In this document: positions 1-12,233 of the stretch, one piece after another
Position numbering within the stretch: position 1 is the first letter of the stretch
Layout: the number at the start of each line of letters is the position of its first letter
DNA from: Lampris incognitus
Taxonomy: Eukaryota; Chordata; Actinopteri; Lampriformes; Lampridae
Length of the DNA stretch: 64,000 bases
Direction of reading: 5' to 3'
Assembly (NCBI RefSeq): GCF_029633865.1
Contig: NC_079215.1
Location: forward strand, 50,884,897-50,948,896
Notes under the pieces: model-generated
Databases searched by the model: none
What the model was told of the DNA's origin: nothing
Seen by the model: only the letters and a program-made list of their open reading frames with translations
Position numbers and translations under genes: made by a program

Positions 1-971
1 AGGTACGAGCCTCCAATCTCCAGGATTTGGTGTACAAAAATGGGCAGGCTGGTATCACCAAGGCCACAGTGTCCATTACGTTTGATAACTCCAATAAAAG
101 TCAGAGCCCTTTTGGGTTTGAAACTCATGATGAGATTACAATCACCAGACAGGTTGGCAAAACTACATCAATAAGCACGATTTATAAAATATATGTGAGT
201 TCTGTCACAGGGCACATAAAATGGATATTTTATAGTGTCATAGTAATATTCATTGCTTTTTCCCCCTTCTAAGGTGGTGCTTGGTGGCAGAAATAAGTAC
301 CTAATCAATGGGGTTAATGCCAACAACACCAGGGTACAGGACCTGTTCTGCTCTGTTGGCCTCAATGTCAACAACCCGCATTTCCTTATCATGCAGGTCA
401 GAATGCCATTTGTCACCATATGACATTGTGATTGCAATCATATAGGACAAATGGATCCCAATCATATGACAACTGGTTCTTTCTTGTTGTGATCCTAATC
501 ATGTCTTTAATGTGCACAGAGACTTACTGAGTTTCATGCGGTTTCTGTATTTTAGGGAAGGATCACCAAGGTCCTAAATATGAAGCCACCAGAGGTAAAA
601 CATACAATCTACATTCTCACCCTCGTCTTTTCTACCTTTCAATTTGTTGGTAGTCCTCATTTTCTCTCCTCAGATTCTTTCCATGATTGAGGAGGCAGCC
701 GGCACCAGGATGTATGAGTGCAAGAAGATCACTGCTCAGAAAACTATTGAGAAAAAGGAGGCCAAGCTGAATGAGATTCAGACTGTATGTCCAACTTCCT
801 AATTGATACTATATTGTCACTTGTGTTTCTTCTATGTTAATTCAGCAGTGATAAGTCACTACAAGGGGAAAATTTCCACCACTGTTTAAGATATTTTTAT
901 AATTTCTGCCCATTTTTCTCCTATAGATTTTGGATGAAGAAATTACACCCACCATGTTGAAGTTAAAAGAG
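1..971 (+). CDS. smc2: SMC2 exons: N-terminal ATPase head
   Basis: Coding exons 3-152, 274-396, 556-594, 674-784 and 927-971. They encode the later part of the N-terminal head, beginning [17 protein letters not shown] and including the conserved block [26 protein letters not shown] carries the Q-loop glutamine that contacts the ATP magnesium in SMC proteins. The block [10 protein letters not shown], conserved where the coiled coil emerges from the head, is at 692-721. All five exons end on complete codons (phase 0). The exon at 556-594 codes for only 13 residues. The open frame that continues past 152 is intron read-through. Confidence 0.95.
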
Positions 972-3900
972 GTAGGCTGGGGAGGAGGCATTTATGTGAA
1001 AAGAAATTGTTAAACTGCTGTAGGTTTTTCTTTACTCTCCTACGAGAAGCATTATCTTTAAAATGGTTAGGCCTGAACATTTTGATTCTTCGAAGAAAGT
1101 TGAATCAGTTCATCTGGCCATCTTGATGCATGCTCAATAATCCAAGTAAGAAAATCAAAGAAGGTTGAATCAGTTCATCTGGATACAGCGTTTATTGGCA
1201 ACATTCAAAATCACGATGTGCTCCACCATTTTTATGCTGACGACACTCAGTTACACATGCCACTAAAACCCACAGATCCTAGCGCGCTAACAAATCTCAC
1301 AACTTGCCTGTCTGACATTAAATCCTGGATGTCCAAAAATTTTCTCATTTAATGATAAGTCTGAGCTCATTCTGTTCAGACCCAAAAATTTCATCAGCCC
1401 TTTTGTTACTGATCTTGGTGGTCTGTCAGGTAGTCTTAAGCAGGCTGCTAGAAATCTTGGGGTAATATTCGATGCTAACCTCAGTTTTGATAATCAAATC
1501 AAATATGTTCAGTCATGCTTTTTCCAGCTCAAGCTAATCTCCAAAATTAGGTCATTTTTATCAATTGCCGATCTGCGAAAAGTTGTATGGGCTTTTATCT
1601 TTTCTCAGCTTGACTATTGTAAGGAAATTTATTCTGGTATCAGCAAGGGCTCCCTCCACCGCCTGCAGCTGGTACAAAATGCCGCTGCTCGGCTCATTAG
1701 CAGGACAAGGAGGTATGACCATATCACTCCTGTGCTTGCCTCCCTACACTGGCTTCCTGTTATAATTCAAATTGATTTCAAAATTTTACTGCTCACTTTT
1801 AAGGCTTTAAACGGTTTTGCGCCTTCATACAATTGTGGTTTATTAACTTGGTATATGCCCCCTCGACCACCAGTTGGAGCCCTGCTAGTTATTCCCAGGT
1901 CTCGGTTTGTTACAAAGGGTGCTCGGGTTTCTGCTGTTAGAGCCCCCACACTTTGGAACTCTCTTCCTGTTGAACTAAGACAAACCAAGTCTCGAGCTTC
2001 TTTTAAATCTCATTTTAAAACTTGTTTTTTATGAAAGCTTTTACAAATGTCTGATATTGGTTTTTATTTATACTTTTTATTTTTACTCTTACTTATTTGG
2101 TCTTACTCTTATTTTTGCCTTGTCTGGTTTTATTTTATTCTTTTGTGAAGCACTTGTGAACCTGACAGCAGGATAAGCAGTCTGGATAATGGATGGATGG
2201 ATAGACTTTGTAACATTGTTTTAGAAAAGTGCTATATAAATAAACTCAACTAAGTGACATCTTCAGTCTAAACTGACTGCAGGTATCACCACCCCTTAAA
2301 CAATACAGTTGTGTAATGACCGGAACCAACGACAACTTTCATATGCAAATATGGGTGTGACCATCAACTAGAGGTTCAATGGCCATGTGTACTATTCACT
2401 GAGGATTTGGGAATGTTTGCAATCACAGCTAGCGATGATGAAGGCCAACTGTTACGTAGTCTCACGTCGCCAGCTATCATATACGTTCTGCACTGATTCG
2501 CTAAGCTGAACAGCCAATCAGTGATCTCTCTCACCAACAGGCTCCGCTGATTCGACATGCTGAATCGGCCGAAAAGCTGCCGACAGGTCCGACTAGTGCC
2601 GACAGTGCGGCACGCACCGCAAACTAGGGTCACAGACGCTCACCGACGGCCTGACATTGGCCGACTGTCAGCCTGGTGTGTCAGGGCCCTAAGATGGTGA
2701 CAGATGTACTTTTAGCCCCCCCAGTTCAGGGATGGTCGTTCCCGCTTCACATAGATGGCCTCTTTGACTCCCCCTTCTAACCAGTGTTCCTCCCTATCAA
2801 GGATATGCACATCATCGTTGAAAGAGTGGCCACTGGCCACTTTTTCAAGAGTAGACTGCGGAGTCCTGGCCTGATGCGTTAGCGCTCCTGTGTTGGGCCA
2901 TCCTCTTTGCCACCGTCTGTTTAGTTTCCCGAATGTACAAGTCATAGCAATGCTCCTGGCACTTAACAGCGTATACTTTATTGCTCTGTTTGTGCCAGGG
3001 GACCAGATCCTTGGGGTGGACCAATTTCTGGTGCAGCGTGTTTTGGTGTTTGAAAGCAACTGAGACATGGTGAGTCTCAGTTGGGGATACCTGCAGTCAG
3101 TTTAAACAGAAGAGGTAACTTCGATGAGTGATTAGACGTTTCTGTCAATAAACGTGTCCAAATGAACTGATCCAACTTTCTTTGATTTTCTTACCTGGAT
3201 TATTGAGCATGCATAAAAACATTTTGGTTCTTGTTCTACCTTTTTTCTTTCATTTTCTTATGTGCATTGACCTCCCCAGTCAAAACTTAATTTTCTAAAC
3301 CTATCTGCAGGAGCGCTCATCTTACTTGGAATATCAGAAGTTGATGCGAGAGATCCAGCACCTTTCGCGGTTATATGTGGCCTGGCTTTTTGTATGTGCA
3401 GAAGAGACCAAGCTGAAGTCAGCTGAAGACCTGAAGGTCATGCAGGATAACATTGCCCAGATGCAGGCCAGCATGGCTGACAATGAGCAGAAAGTCCAGG
3501 AACTCTCAGCTCAGATTAAGGAGCTGCAGAACAAAAGGGATAAGGTGCAGTAGAGCAGGGACTGGGGATTTGGCTTCCACAAACCTGCATGTAAAACTTA
3601 ACCCTGTTTTTTTCAGACCTACAAGTATGTCAGTAATCATGTCTTGCGTTGCAAAAACCAGGTCGTACCATTACTCAATATCATAGCCATCACCCCTATA
3701 ATTTCATAATTTCGTCAACTACTATCAGCTATTTCTCATGGATCATTCGGAGACCCAATTTTAATGCAAATATTTTTGAGAATCTGAGCCAGTTTCTGAA
3801 GAAACTTAGAATGAAAAATTTTTCTTGCCTCAGCAGGGTTTTTAAAGGTTTGCACTATACTGACAAAGTAATATTGCAATCTAAATATTATTCATTTGCG

Positions 3901-6900
3901 ATAAATGCATGTTTTTTGCCCCCTTAATTCTCTGCTTTAGCAATTAAGAAAATAGGTCTGAACAATTTTGTTAAGTAAATCTTGGAAAATATTAAGATTG
4001 TGATTGCCAAACATAATTCTTGGTCTCAAGTAGTTCTTCATTATACCTCATTATTACATAAATGGACATCTTGACAATTTCAACATTTTTCGTTGATCTT
4101 TTGAAATTAATAAGTGATGGCTGCAAGGTACCAAATTCAAGTGTTTTCTGTATTTAATGAATTGCTGTTGAGGACAGTACACTCCAACCTGGTGTCACCT
4201 GATCTGATGTTTTGCTGTGTCTGTGGGTGCATGTGCTTGTGTTCGCTTATTCTTCCTAGGAGGTAGGTGGCGTGTTGAAGTCCCTGGAGGAGGCTCTGTC
4301 TGATGTACAGCGTGTGGATGCCAAGGCCCAGAGTACCCTGGACCTGAAAAAGCAGAACCTTAAAGATGAGACTAAGAAGAGGAAGGAGCTTGTGAAGAGT
4401 ATGGAGGAGGTGAGGTGAACACACTATTTCTGTTTCCTTTATGTCATTATAATTTGTGATGGAGATGTTTCGTGCAAGTCTTTGGACTTTAAGAGGTTCT
4501 ATATGGCTTTGGTTTCTCTCAGTCTTTTCAAGCTGTTGGTGAACTTGAAATTTTTTTTTTTCTTCATTCCAACTGTGATCTGTTAAGAAAGAGGACATAA
4601 AGCAGATGATTGCCAACAGAAATTCAAATACCTTGGAGATATATAAATAAATCTGTATCTTGTGTTCACTCTTTCGTCCCTCTCTAATCTCAGGATAAGA
4701 AAATGCTGGTAGTGAAAGAAAAAGAAGTTGCTAAATTGGCAGAGAAGCTTGGAGCTCTACAGGAGGAGGGCAAACAAGACAACGCGGCCCTAGAGGCAGC
4801 CGAACAGCACTTCCGGGCCGTGTCAGCAGGCCTCTCCACTAATGAGGATGGGGAGGAGGCCACGCTAGCAGGACAAATGATGGCGTGCAAAAATGACATG
4901 AGCAAGGCTGATACTGAGGCCAAACAGGTGGGGAAATGACTTAGTTTCAGATGTTATGATGTTAATGTCCTAATTTTAGCTGTGACTAGAATTATGAAGA
5001 AAGATGGTATAAAGTATACAGTAGGGCGTCCAGGTGGTGTGGCAGTCTATTCCGTTGCTTACCAACACGGGGATCGCCAGTTGGAATCCCCGTGTTACCT
5101 CCGGCTTGGTCGGGCATCCCTACAGACAGAATTGGCCGTGTGTGTGGTTGGGAAGCCAGATGTGGGTGTGGGTATGTGTCCTAGTCACTGCACTAGCACC
5201 TCTGGTCAGTCAGGGTGCCTGTTTGGGGGGGAGGGGGAACTAGGGGGAATAGCATGATCCTCCTACGTGCTACATCCCCTGGCGAAACTCCTCACTGTCA
5301 GGTGAAAAAAAGCAGCCGGTGACTCCACATGTATCGGAGGAAGCATGTGGTAGTCTGCAGACCTCCCCGGATCAGCAGAGGGGGTGGAGCAGTGACTGGG
5401 ACAACTTGGAAGAGTGGGGTAATTGGCTGGATAGAATTGGGGAGAAAAAGGGGAAATCCCAAAAAAAAAAACAATGTCGTAACAGAAAACAATAGTGCCA
5501 TGGTGCAGAGCCCAAAGATGCTGGAATAAATATGTTAACAGGTTACTTTATATACATGAGATAGGTGGACATGACAGAATATGTGTATACAAAATACAGT
5601 ATATACAGTGTGCTTAGATTTATTTTTGATAATGTTGATATGTTAAAACTGTTTAAATATGTCTGTCTGTATTTGTAGGTACAGTTGATGTTGGATGTTC
5701 AGTGTTACAGGTATATTGCATGGGGATTGTTTGTGACACTGTATGACTGTTAGGTGTTCATCAGAGTGACGGCCTGCAGAAAGAAACTGTTTTTGTGTCT
5801 AGTTGTTTTGGCGTACATTGCTTTGCAGTGCCTACCAGAAGGGAGGAGTTGGAACAGGTTGTGACCAGGGTGTGATAAGTTTGCAGCGATGTTTCCTGAC
5901 TATGGAAATTTATAAGTCCTGAATTGAGGCCAGGTTGGCACCAATGATTTTCTCTGCAGTCCTAACTGTCCATTATAGTCTGCCCCTGTCCTGTTTGGTG
6001 GCCGATCCAAACCAGACTGATGGATGTGCAGAGAACAGACTGGATTATTGCAGAGTAGACATGAATCAGCAGCTTCTCTGCTGGGCTTTTTATAATAATA
6101 ATTATTATTATTACATTTATATATCGCTTTTCTAGACGCCCAAAGCACTTCACATTGAAGGAGGCAACTCACTTCAACCACCACCAATGTGTAGCACCCA
6201 CCTGGAGATGCACAGCAGCCATTCTGTGCCAGACCGCTCACCACACATCAGCTTGAGGTGGAGAGGGAGGAATCATGGAGCCAATTACATGGGGAGATGA
6301 TTAGGTGTCCAGATGGAGAGAGCCAGGTTGGGAATTTTGTCAGGACACCAGGGACCCCTCTACTCTTGCAAAAAGTGTCATGGGATCTTTAATGACCACA
6401 GTGAGTCAGGACCTTGGTTTAACGTCTCACACTGTGCTGTAGGAGACAGTGTGTCACTGTGCTGTAGGACAGTGTGTCACCCAGTGTCACTCCACTGGGG
6501 CATTGGGATTTGATATTTGTTGTTTTTATTAGGACCAGAGGGAAGACTGCCCCCTCCTGGCCCACCAACACAACTTCCGGCAGCAACTCAATTTTCCAGA
6601 GAGCTCTCCCACCCAAGTACTAGCCAAGCCCATACCTGCTTAGCTTCTGTCATTTGGCGGAGCCAGGGTACATGTTGGTATGGCTGCCGGCATTTGATTG
6701 TGACTGTGTTGGATGCCCACTTCAGGTCCCTGGAGATTGTGGATCCCAGAAATCTGAAGGTTTTCAAGGCAGACCGTGCTGTTGAGTATGGTGAAGAGGG
6801 AGTGTTGGGGGGGGGGTGTCCTCCAGAAGTCCACTGTCATCTCCACAGTTTTGAGTGTGTTCAGCTCTAGGTTGTTGTGACCACACCAGAGGGCCGGCTT

Positions 6901-9900
6901 TTCAATCTCTCATCTGTATGCAGACTCGTCACCATACTCGATGAGGCTGATGATTGTTGTGTTGTCTGCACACTTCAGAAGTTTAACAGACTGGTCTCCT
7001 GAGGTGCAGTAATTTGTGTAGAGCGAGAAGAGCAGAGGGGAGAGTCCACATCCCTGGGGGTACGCCAGTGCTGATTGTCCGGGTGCTGGATGGAATTTTT
7101 CCCTAGCCTCACTTGCTGCCTCCTGTCAGGAATCAGAATCAGAATACTTTATTCATCCACGAGGGGAAATTGGGTTTGTTATCCACTGACAGGTGGGGGG
7201 TGGTAAAGTGAGCTAGGTGAGTTTGGTGAGTAGGCCTTCTGGGATGATGGTGTTGAATGCCATGCTGAAGTCCACGAACAAGATCCTTGTATACGTCCCT
7301 TGGAAATCAAGGTGTTGCAGGCTGTAGTGCAGTCCCATGTTGACTGCATCATCCACTGACCTGTTTGCACAGTAGGCAAACTGCATGGGGGCCTGTGATG
7401 TCCTTCAAGTGGGTTAACACCAGCTTCTCGAAGGACTTCATGACCACAGACATCAGGGCAATGGGCCTGTAGTCGTTCAGTCCAGCGATGGAGTTTCTTG
7501 GGGACCAAGATGATAGTGGAGCGTTTGAAGCGGGAGAGGACTTCACACAACTCCAGTGATCTGTTGAAGATTCATTTGAAGATGGGAGGCCAGCTGGTCT
7601 ACGCAGACTTTCAAACAGTAGGGTGACATGCCATCCGGCCTGGTGCCTTCCTGATCTTCTGTCTGGAAGAGCTTACACACATCCTCTTCACAGAACGTCT
7701 GCCGGTGGGGAGTCAGGGGGGAGAGGAGGGGTGATGGCAGGCGGTACAGTTGGTTGTGTGATGTCTGAGTTGAAGTAGGTGAGGGGTGTGAAAGTGGGCT
7801 GATCAAACTTGCAGTAAAACATTCAAGTCGTCAGCTAGTTGAAGGTTCTCTACAGTGTGGGGGTAGGGTTTCCTGTAGTTGGTGATGTCCTGCAGGCCTC
7901 TCCACACAGACACAGGATCGCTAATCATTTCATCTCATCTCATCATCAGCTGCTTCTCCGGAGTTGGGTCGCAGTGGTAGCAAGCTATGTAGGGCACTCC
8001 AGACGTCCCTCTCCCCAGCAACACCCCTCCCAGGCCAGATTGGACATGTAGTCTCTCCTGCGAGTTCTGGGTCTACCCCAGGGTCTCCTCCCAGTTGGAC
8101 GTGCCCGGAAAACCTCCAAAGGAAGAAGCCCAGGAGGCATCCTAATCAGATGCCCGAACCACCTCAACTGGCTCCTTTCGACATGAAGGAGCAGCGGCTC
8201 TACTCCAAGCTCCCTCCGGATGTCCAAGCTCCTCACCCTATCTCTAAGGTTGAGCCCACACACCCTACGGAGGAAACTCATTTCAGCCACTTGTAGCCGC
8301 AGTCTCACTTTTTTGGTCACTACCCAAAGCTCATGACCATAGGTGAGGGCTGGAACAAAGACTGACTGGTACATTAAGAGTTTTGCCTTCTGGCTCAGCT
8401 CCCTCGTCACCACAACGGTCTGGTACAACATCCACACTACTGCTGATGCTGTACCAATCCGCCTGTCAATCTCCCGCTCCATCCTACCCTCACTCGTGAA
8501 CAAGACCCTGAGATACTTGAACTCCTTCACTTGAGGCAACAACTCATCCCCAACCCGGAAGGAGCAATCCACCATTTTCCGATAGAGAACTATGGCCTCA
8601 GACTTGGAAGTGCTGACTCTCATCCTGGCCATTTCACACTCGGATGCAAACCACCACAGTGCGCGCTGGAGGTCGCGTTTTGATGAAGCCAACAAAACCA
8701 TATCATTTGCGAAGAGCAGAGATGCAATTCTAAGGTTCCCAAAACGGACACACTCTTCACCTTGGCTGCACCTTGAGATCCTGTCCATGAATATCACAAA
8801 CGGAATCGGAGACAAGGGACAACCTTGGCAGAGTCCGACACCCACCGAAAACGTGTTTGACTTTGTGCCGAGAATGCGGACACAGCTCTAACTTTGGTTA
8901 CACAAGGACCGGATGGCTTGTAGCAACTGCCCCAGTACCTCATACTCCCGCAGTATTCCCCACAGAGTGCCCTAGGGTACACGGTCGTAAGCCAAGTCCA
9001 CAAAACACATGTAGACTGGCTGGTCAAACTCCAATGCCTCCCTCAGCACTTCCGCAGGTGTAAAGAGTTGGTCCGTTGTTCCACGGCCAGGACGGAAACC
9101 GCATCGCTAATCATTTAACCCCTAAAAAATTCTGCCGTTGTTCTTTACTCATCCTTCTTTTTTCTTTTTTTTGTTTTGTGCTCTCTCTCCATATCCAGGC
9201 CCAAATGACCCTGAAGCATGCCCAGGCTGAGCTGAAGACCAAGCAGGCAGAGGTAAAGAAGATGGACAGTGGCTACAAGAAGGACCAGGACGCTTTGCAG
9301 GCTGTCAGCAGCAGCAGGGAGAAACTTCAGGCAGACCTGGCCAAACTCAATTATGAGGGTCTGTGTGTGTGTATCTGTGTCTGTGTCAAGATATTGCAAA
9401 TGACTGTGGAGATCATGTATAACTTCCACAGCTACTTGCAGGGGGAGAGTATGTGTGTATTCCCCTTTATCATGTTTGTGAAACCGTATTTGGCAAATAA
9501 ATTAAATTCTAATGCATTTCAATACAGTTTATTACAGCTCGGTGTACCATAATTATTGCAGAATAACTGCTTTTTTCTCTGTGATAATCTATTGTTATAC
9601 ATGTTCAATTGTGTTTTTCTCACCAAATGATAGATTTTGTATTATTGTAATTGGGTGTGTGTGCGTGCGTGCGTCTGTGTGTGTGTATGTGCAGATGGAA
9701 AGGAAGAGAGTCTGCTTGAAAAGAGGAGACAGCTGTCCAGAGAAGTGTCAAAACTCAAAGAGACCTATGAGAGTCTCATCTCTTGCTTCCCTAATCTGCG
9801 CTTTAACTACAGGTAAAGACTTGCTTTGGCTTTATTTATTTTGTTGATTAATTCATTTGTATAACTTTTGTCAACGTGTGTGTGTGTGTGTGTATTTGTG

Positions 9901-12179
9901 TCCCTAACTTGCATAATTTCTGTAAGGTGATTGTAAGCTGTTAAAGTTAAGTTATTGTGCATTTTATTAGATACATTCAAAAGGTAATCATTGCTATCAT
10001 TCACACTTATCCATCGTCATTAAAAACTCTTACTGAGTCATTAAAACTGACTGAAAACCCCACTTTTACCAACCGTGACATGTTATGCCAATGCTGTTTT
10101 GTTTTGTAGGGATCCAGAAAAGGGCTGGGACCGTAGCAAAGTGAAGGGACTGCTAGCTAACCTGATCAAAGTCAGCGATGTCTCCTACGCCTCAGCGCTG
10201 GAGGTGGTGGCTGGAGGACGACTGTATAACATCGTGGTTGATACAGAGGTACCTATATTTTCGTGCATCATTTCAACTTGATATTGAAATCATCCAAATG
10301 TATCTTTGGTGAGGGAATATTTGTCATTTAGGTGACAGGCAAAAAGCTGCTGGAGAAGGGGGAGCTTACGCGGCGGTACACCATCATCCCCCTGAACAAG
10401 ATCTCTGCTAAGACGCTTAATGAGAATGTGATCAACAGGGCCAAGAGTCTGGTGAGAAAGCAAAATTTATAAGCCCCAACTTAATGGCAGTATTTAGCAG
10501 GACTTAAGATATGTAATGGACCTGTCCTTGTGTGTTTGTGTGTGTGTGTGTGGGTCCATTGTGTGTGATAGGTTGTTCCACCAAGATTTCGCCATGAATG
10601 ACTGCCTGGGTTTGTTTGTGCACATTATTTTGTATTGATTTTTTTTCTTTTATTCCCCATAAACTTGTAGTGTTTTGCTACAATACCCGGAGCTCTTTCA
10701 TCAGAGAAGAGCTTATGAACATCAGGGAAACTACTTCTGCAGATTTATTTCCCATATTTCTCATCCCATCTGTGGAATTACTAGACATTTTGGTTAAAGG
10801 TGCGCTCACCCAGTGAAACGCCGGAGGAGAGGGAAAAGAGCCGGTGCGTCTGCAGACGCGGAGTACGCAATCCGGAAAATTTCTCTCTAACGTGCAATCA
10901 CTGTTCAAAAACTAGACAAACTTCATCTACTGATGGGGAAGAATAGAGACTTTTATTCATATCGCGTTTTGTGCTTCATAAAAACTTGGCTGTGTGGATC
11001 AATACCAGACTCTGCGCTAAAGCTGGCAGACTTCCAGCTGTTCAGAGCAGATGGCGATGCAGAACACTCTGGCAAAACGAAAGGTTGAGGTATTTGTTTT
11101 TATATGAACAGTGGTTGGTGTAAAGATGCGACGGTGATTCTGCAGCACTGTTCTGTTCTGGAAACTTTTTTCATCAACTGTACCCCCCTTCTACTCCCGC
11201 TGTGAGTTTGCTTCATTCATACTGGCTGGCGCAGGGGCACAGCGCATGCTCACCAACCAGATAGGGAGGGAGTGTGGAACGGACAAACCCGGACTCCTTC
11301 GTTATTGTCCTTGGCAGCTTTAACAAAGGGAATCTCAGCCATGAATTACCTAAATACTGTCAGCTGATTAAATGCCCAGCCAGGGAGGGGAACAATTTCA
11401 GTGTTTCCCACAGGTCTGAAATATACTTGTGGTGGTACCTGCTGGCACAAAAATGGTCTACTACATGTGACAGACAACAAACATGTGTGACCTTTAACAC
11501 AATATTTTGATTTATCTCAATACTCATATCTGCTGAGTAAATGCATGAAAAATTAGTAGTCTAACCTTAGCTAAAGTTAGTTTATGTCTTTCTAACTGCC
11601 ATAGCCCGAAGAGAAAACAGTAGTCCCCCCTTATCCGCGGAGGACATGTTCCAAGACCCCCAGCGGATGCCTGAAACCGTGGATAGTACCGAGCCCTATA
11701 TATACAGTACTAAGTGACCAATGAGCGGGTAGCGTATACAGCGTGGATATGCTGGACAAGGGGATGATTCACGTCCCGGGCGGGATGGCGCGAGATTTCA
11801 TCACGCTACTCAGAGCGGCATGCAATTTAAAACTTATGAATGATTTATTTCTGGAATTTTCCATTTTTCAGACCCCGGTTGACTGCGGGTAACTGAAACC
11901 ATGAAAAGTGAAACTGTTGATAAGGGGGGACCACCGGTATAATCATAGCCAGGACAACTTTGCTGCATGTTGCACAATGGTCAAGTTACATGTGCTGAAT
12001 ACACTCTTAGAGTCTTGTAGCTACCAACGAAGCATAGCTGCTGCTTTCTTTCATAGAATTCGAAGCTACTACCAAAGTTGGAGAACAATTACACAATAAG
12101 GAGAAAAGGAGTCGCTTTACCTGTCCGTGCTTGTAAAATATTCGTGTCCACCTCCTCTAACGACGTAATACCAGAGAAC

Positions 12180-12233
<54 letters not shown>

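Larger units (their letters stand above)
1120..3215 (-). mobile_element. Penelope-like retroelement remnant, split by a LINE
   Basis: The minus strand at 2712-3068 encodes a piece of the GIY-YIG endonuclease region that ends many fish Penelope-like elements ([20 protein letters not shown], then [19 protein letters not shown]). The reverse transcriptase is missing. Terminal repeat sequence lies on both sides in opposite orientation: 2254-2440 plus 1127-1192 on the minus strand, and about 3083-3215 on the plus strand. The 56-base ends at 1127-1186 and 3158-3213 are inverted copies of each other. Inverted partial terminal repeats are known for Penelope-like elements. The LINE at 1193-2253 interrupts the left terminal repeat. 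Related sequence recurs at 42033-42495. Confidence 0.75.

Noticed and set aside
27-272. Open frame continuing past the first SMC2 exon
   Set aside because: The first 42 codons are SMC2 coding sequence, but after the donor at 153 the frame is intron. It is not a separate gene.
6560-6695. 5S rRNA gene
   Set aside because: Only diverged 5' and internal promoter blocks are present, joined to a SINE body and inserted in a LINE.
8592-8891. Plus-strand open frame of 99 codons
   Set aside because: It is antisense to the Rex3 reverse transcriptase, which explains its openness.
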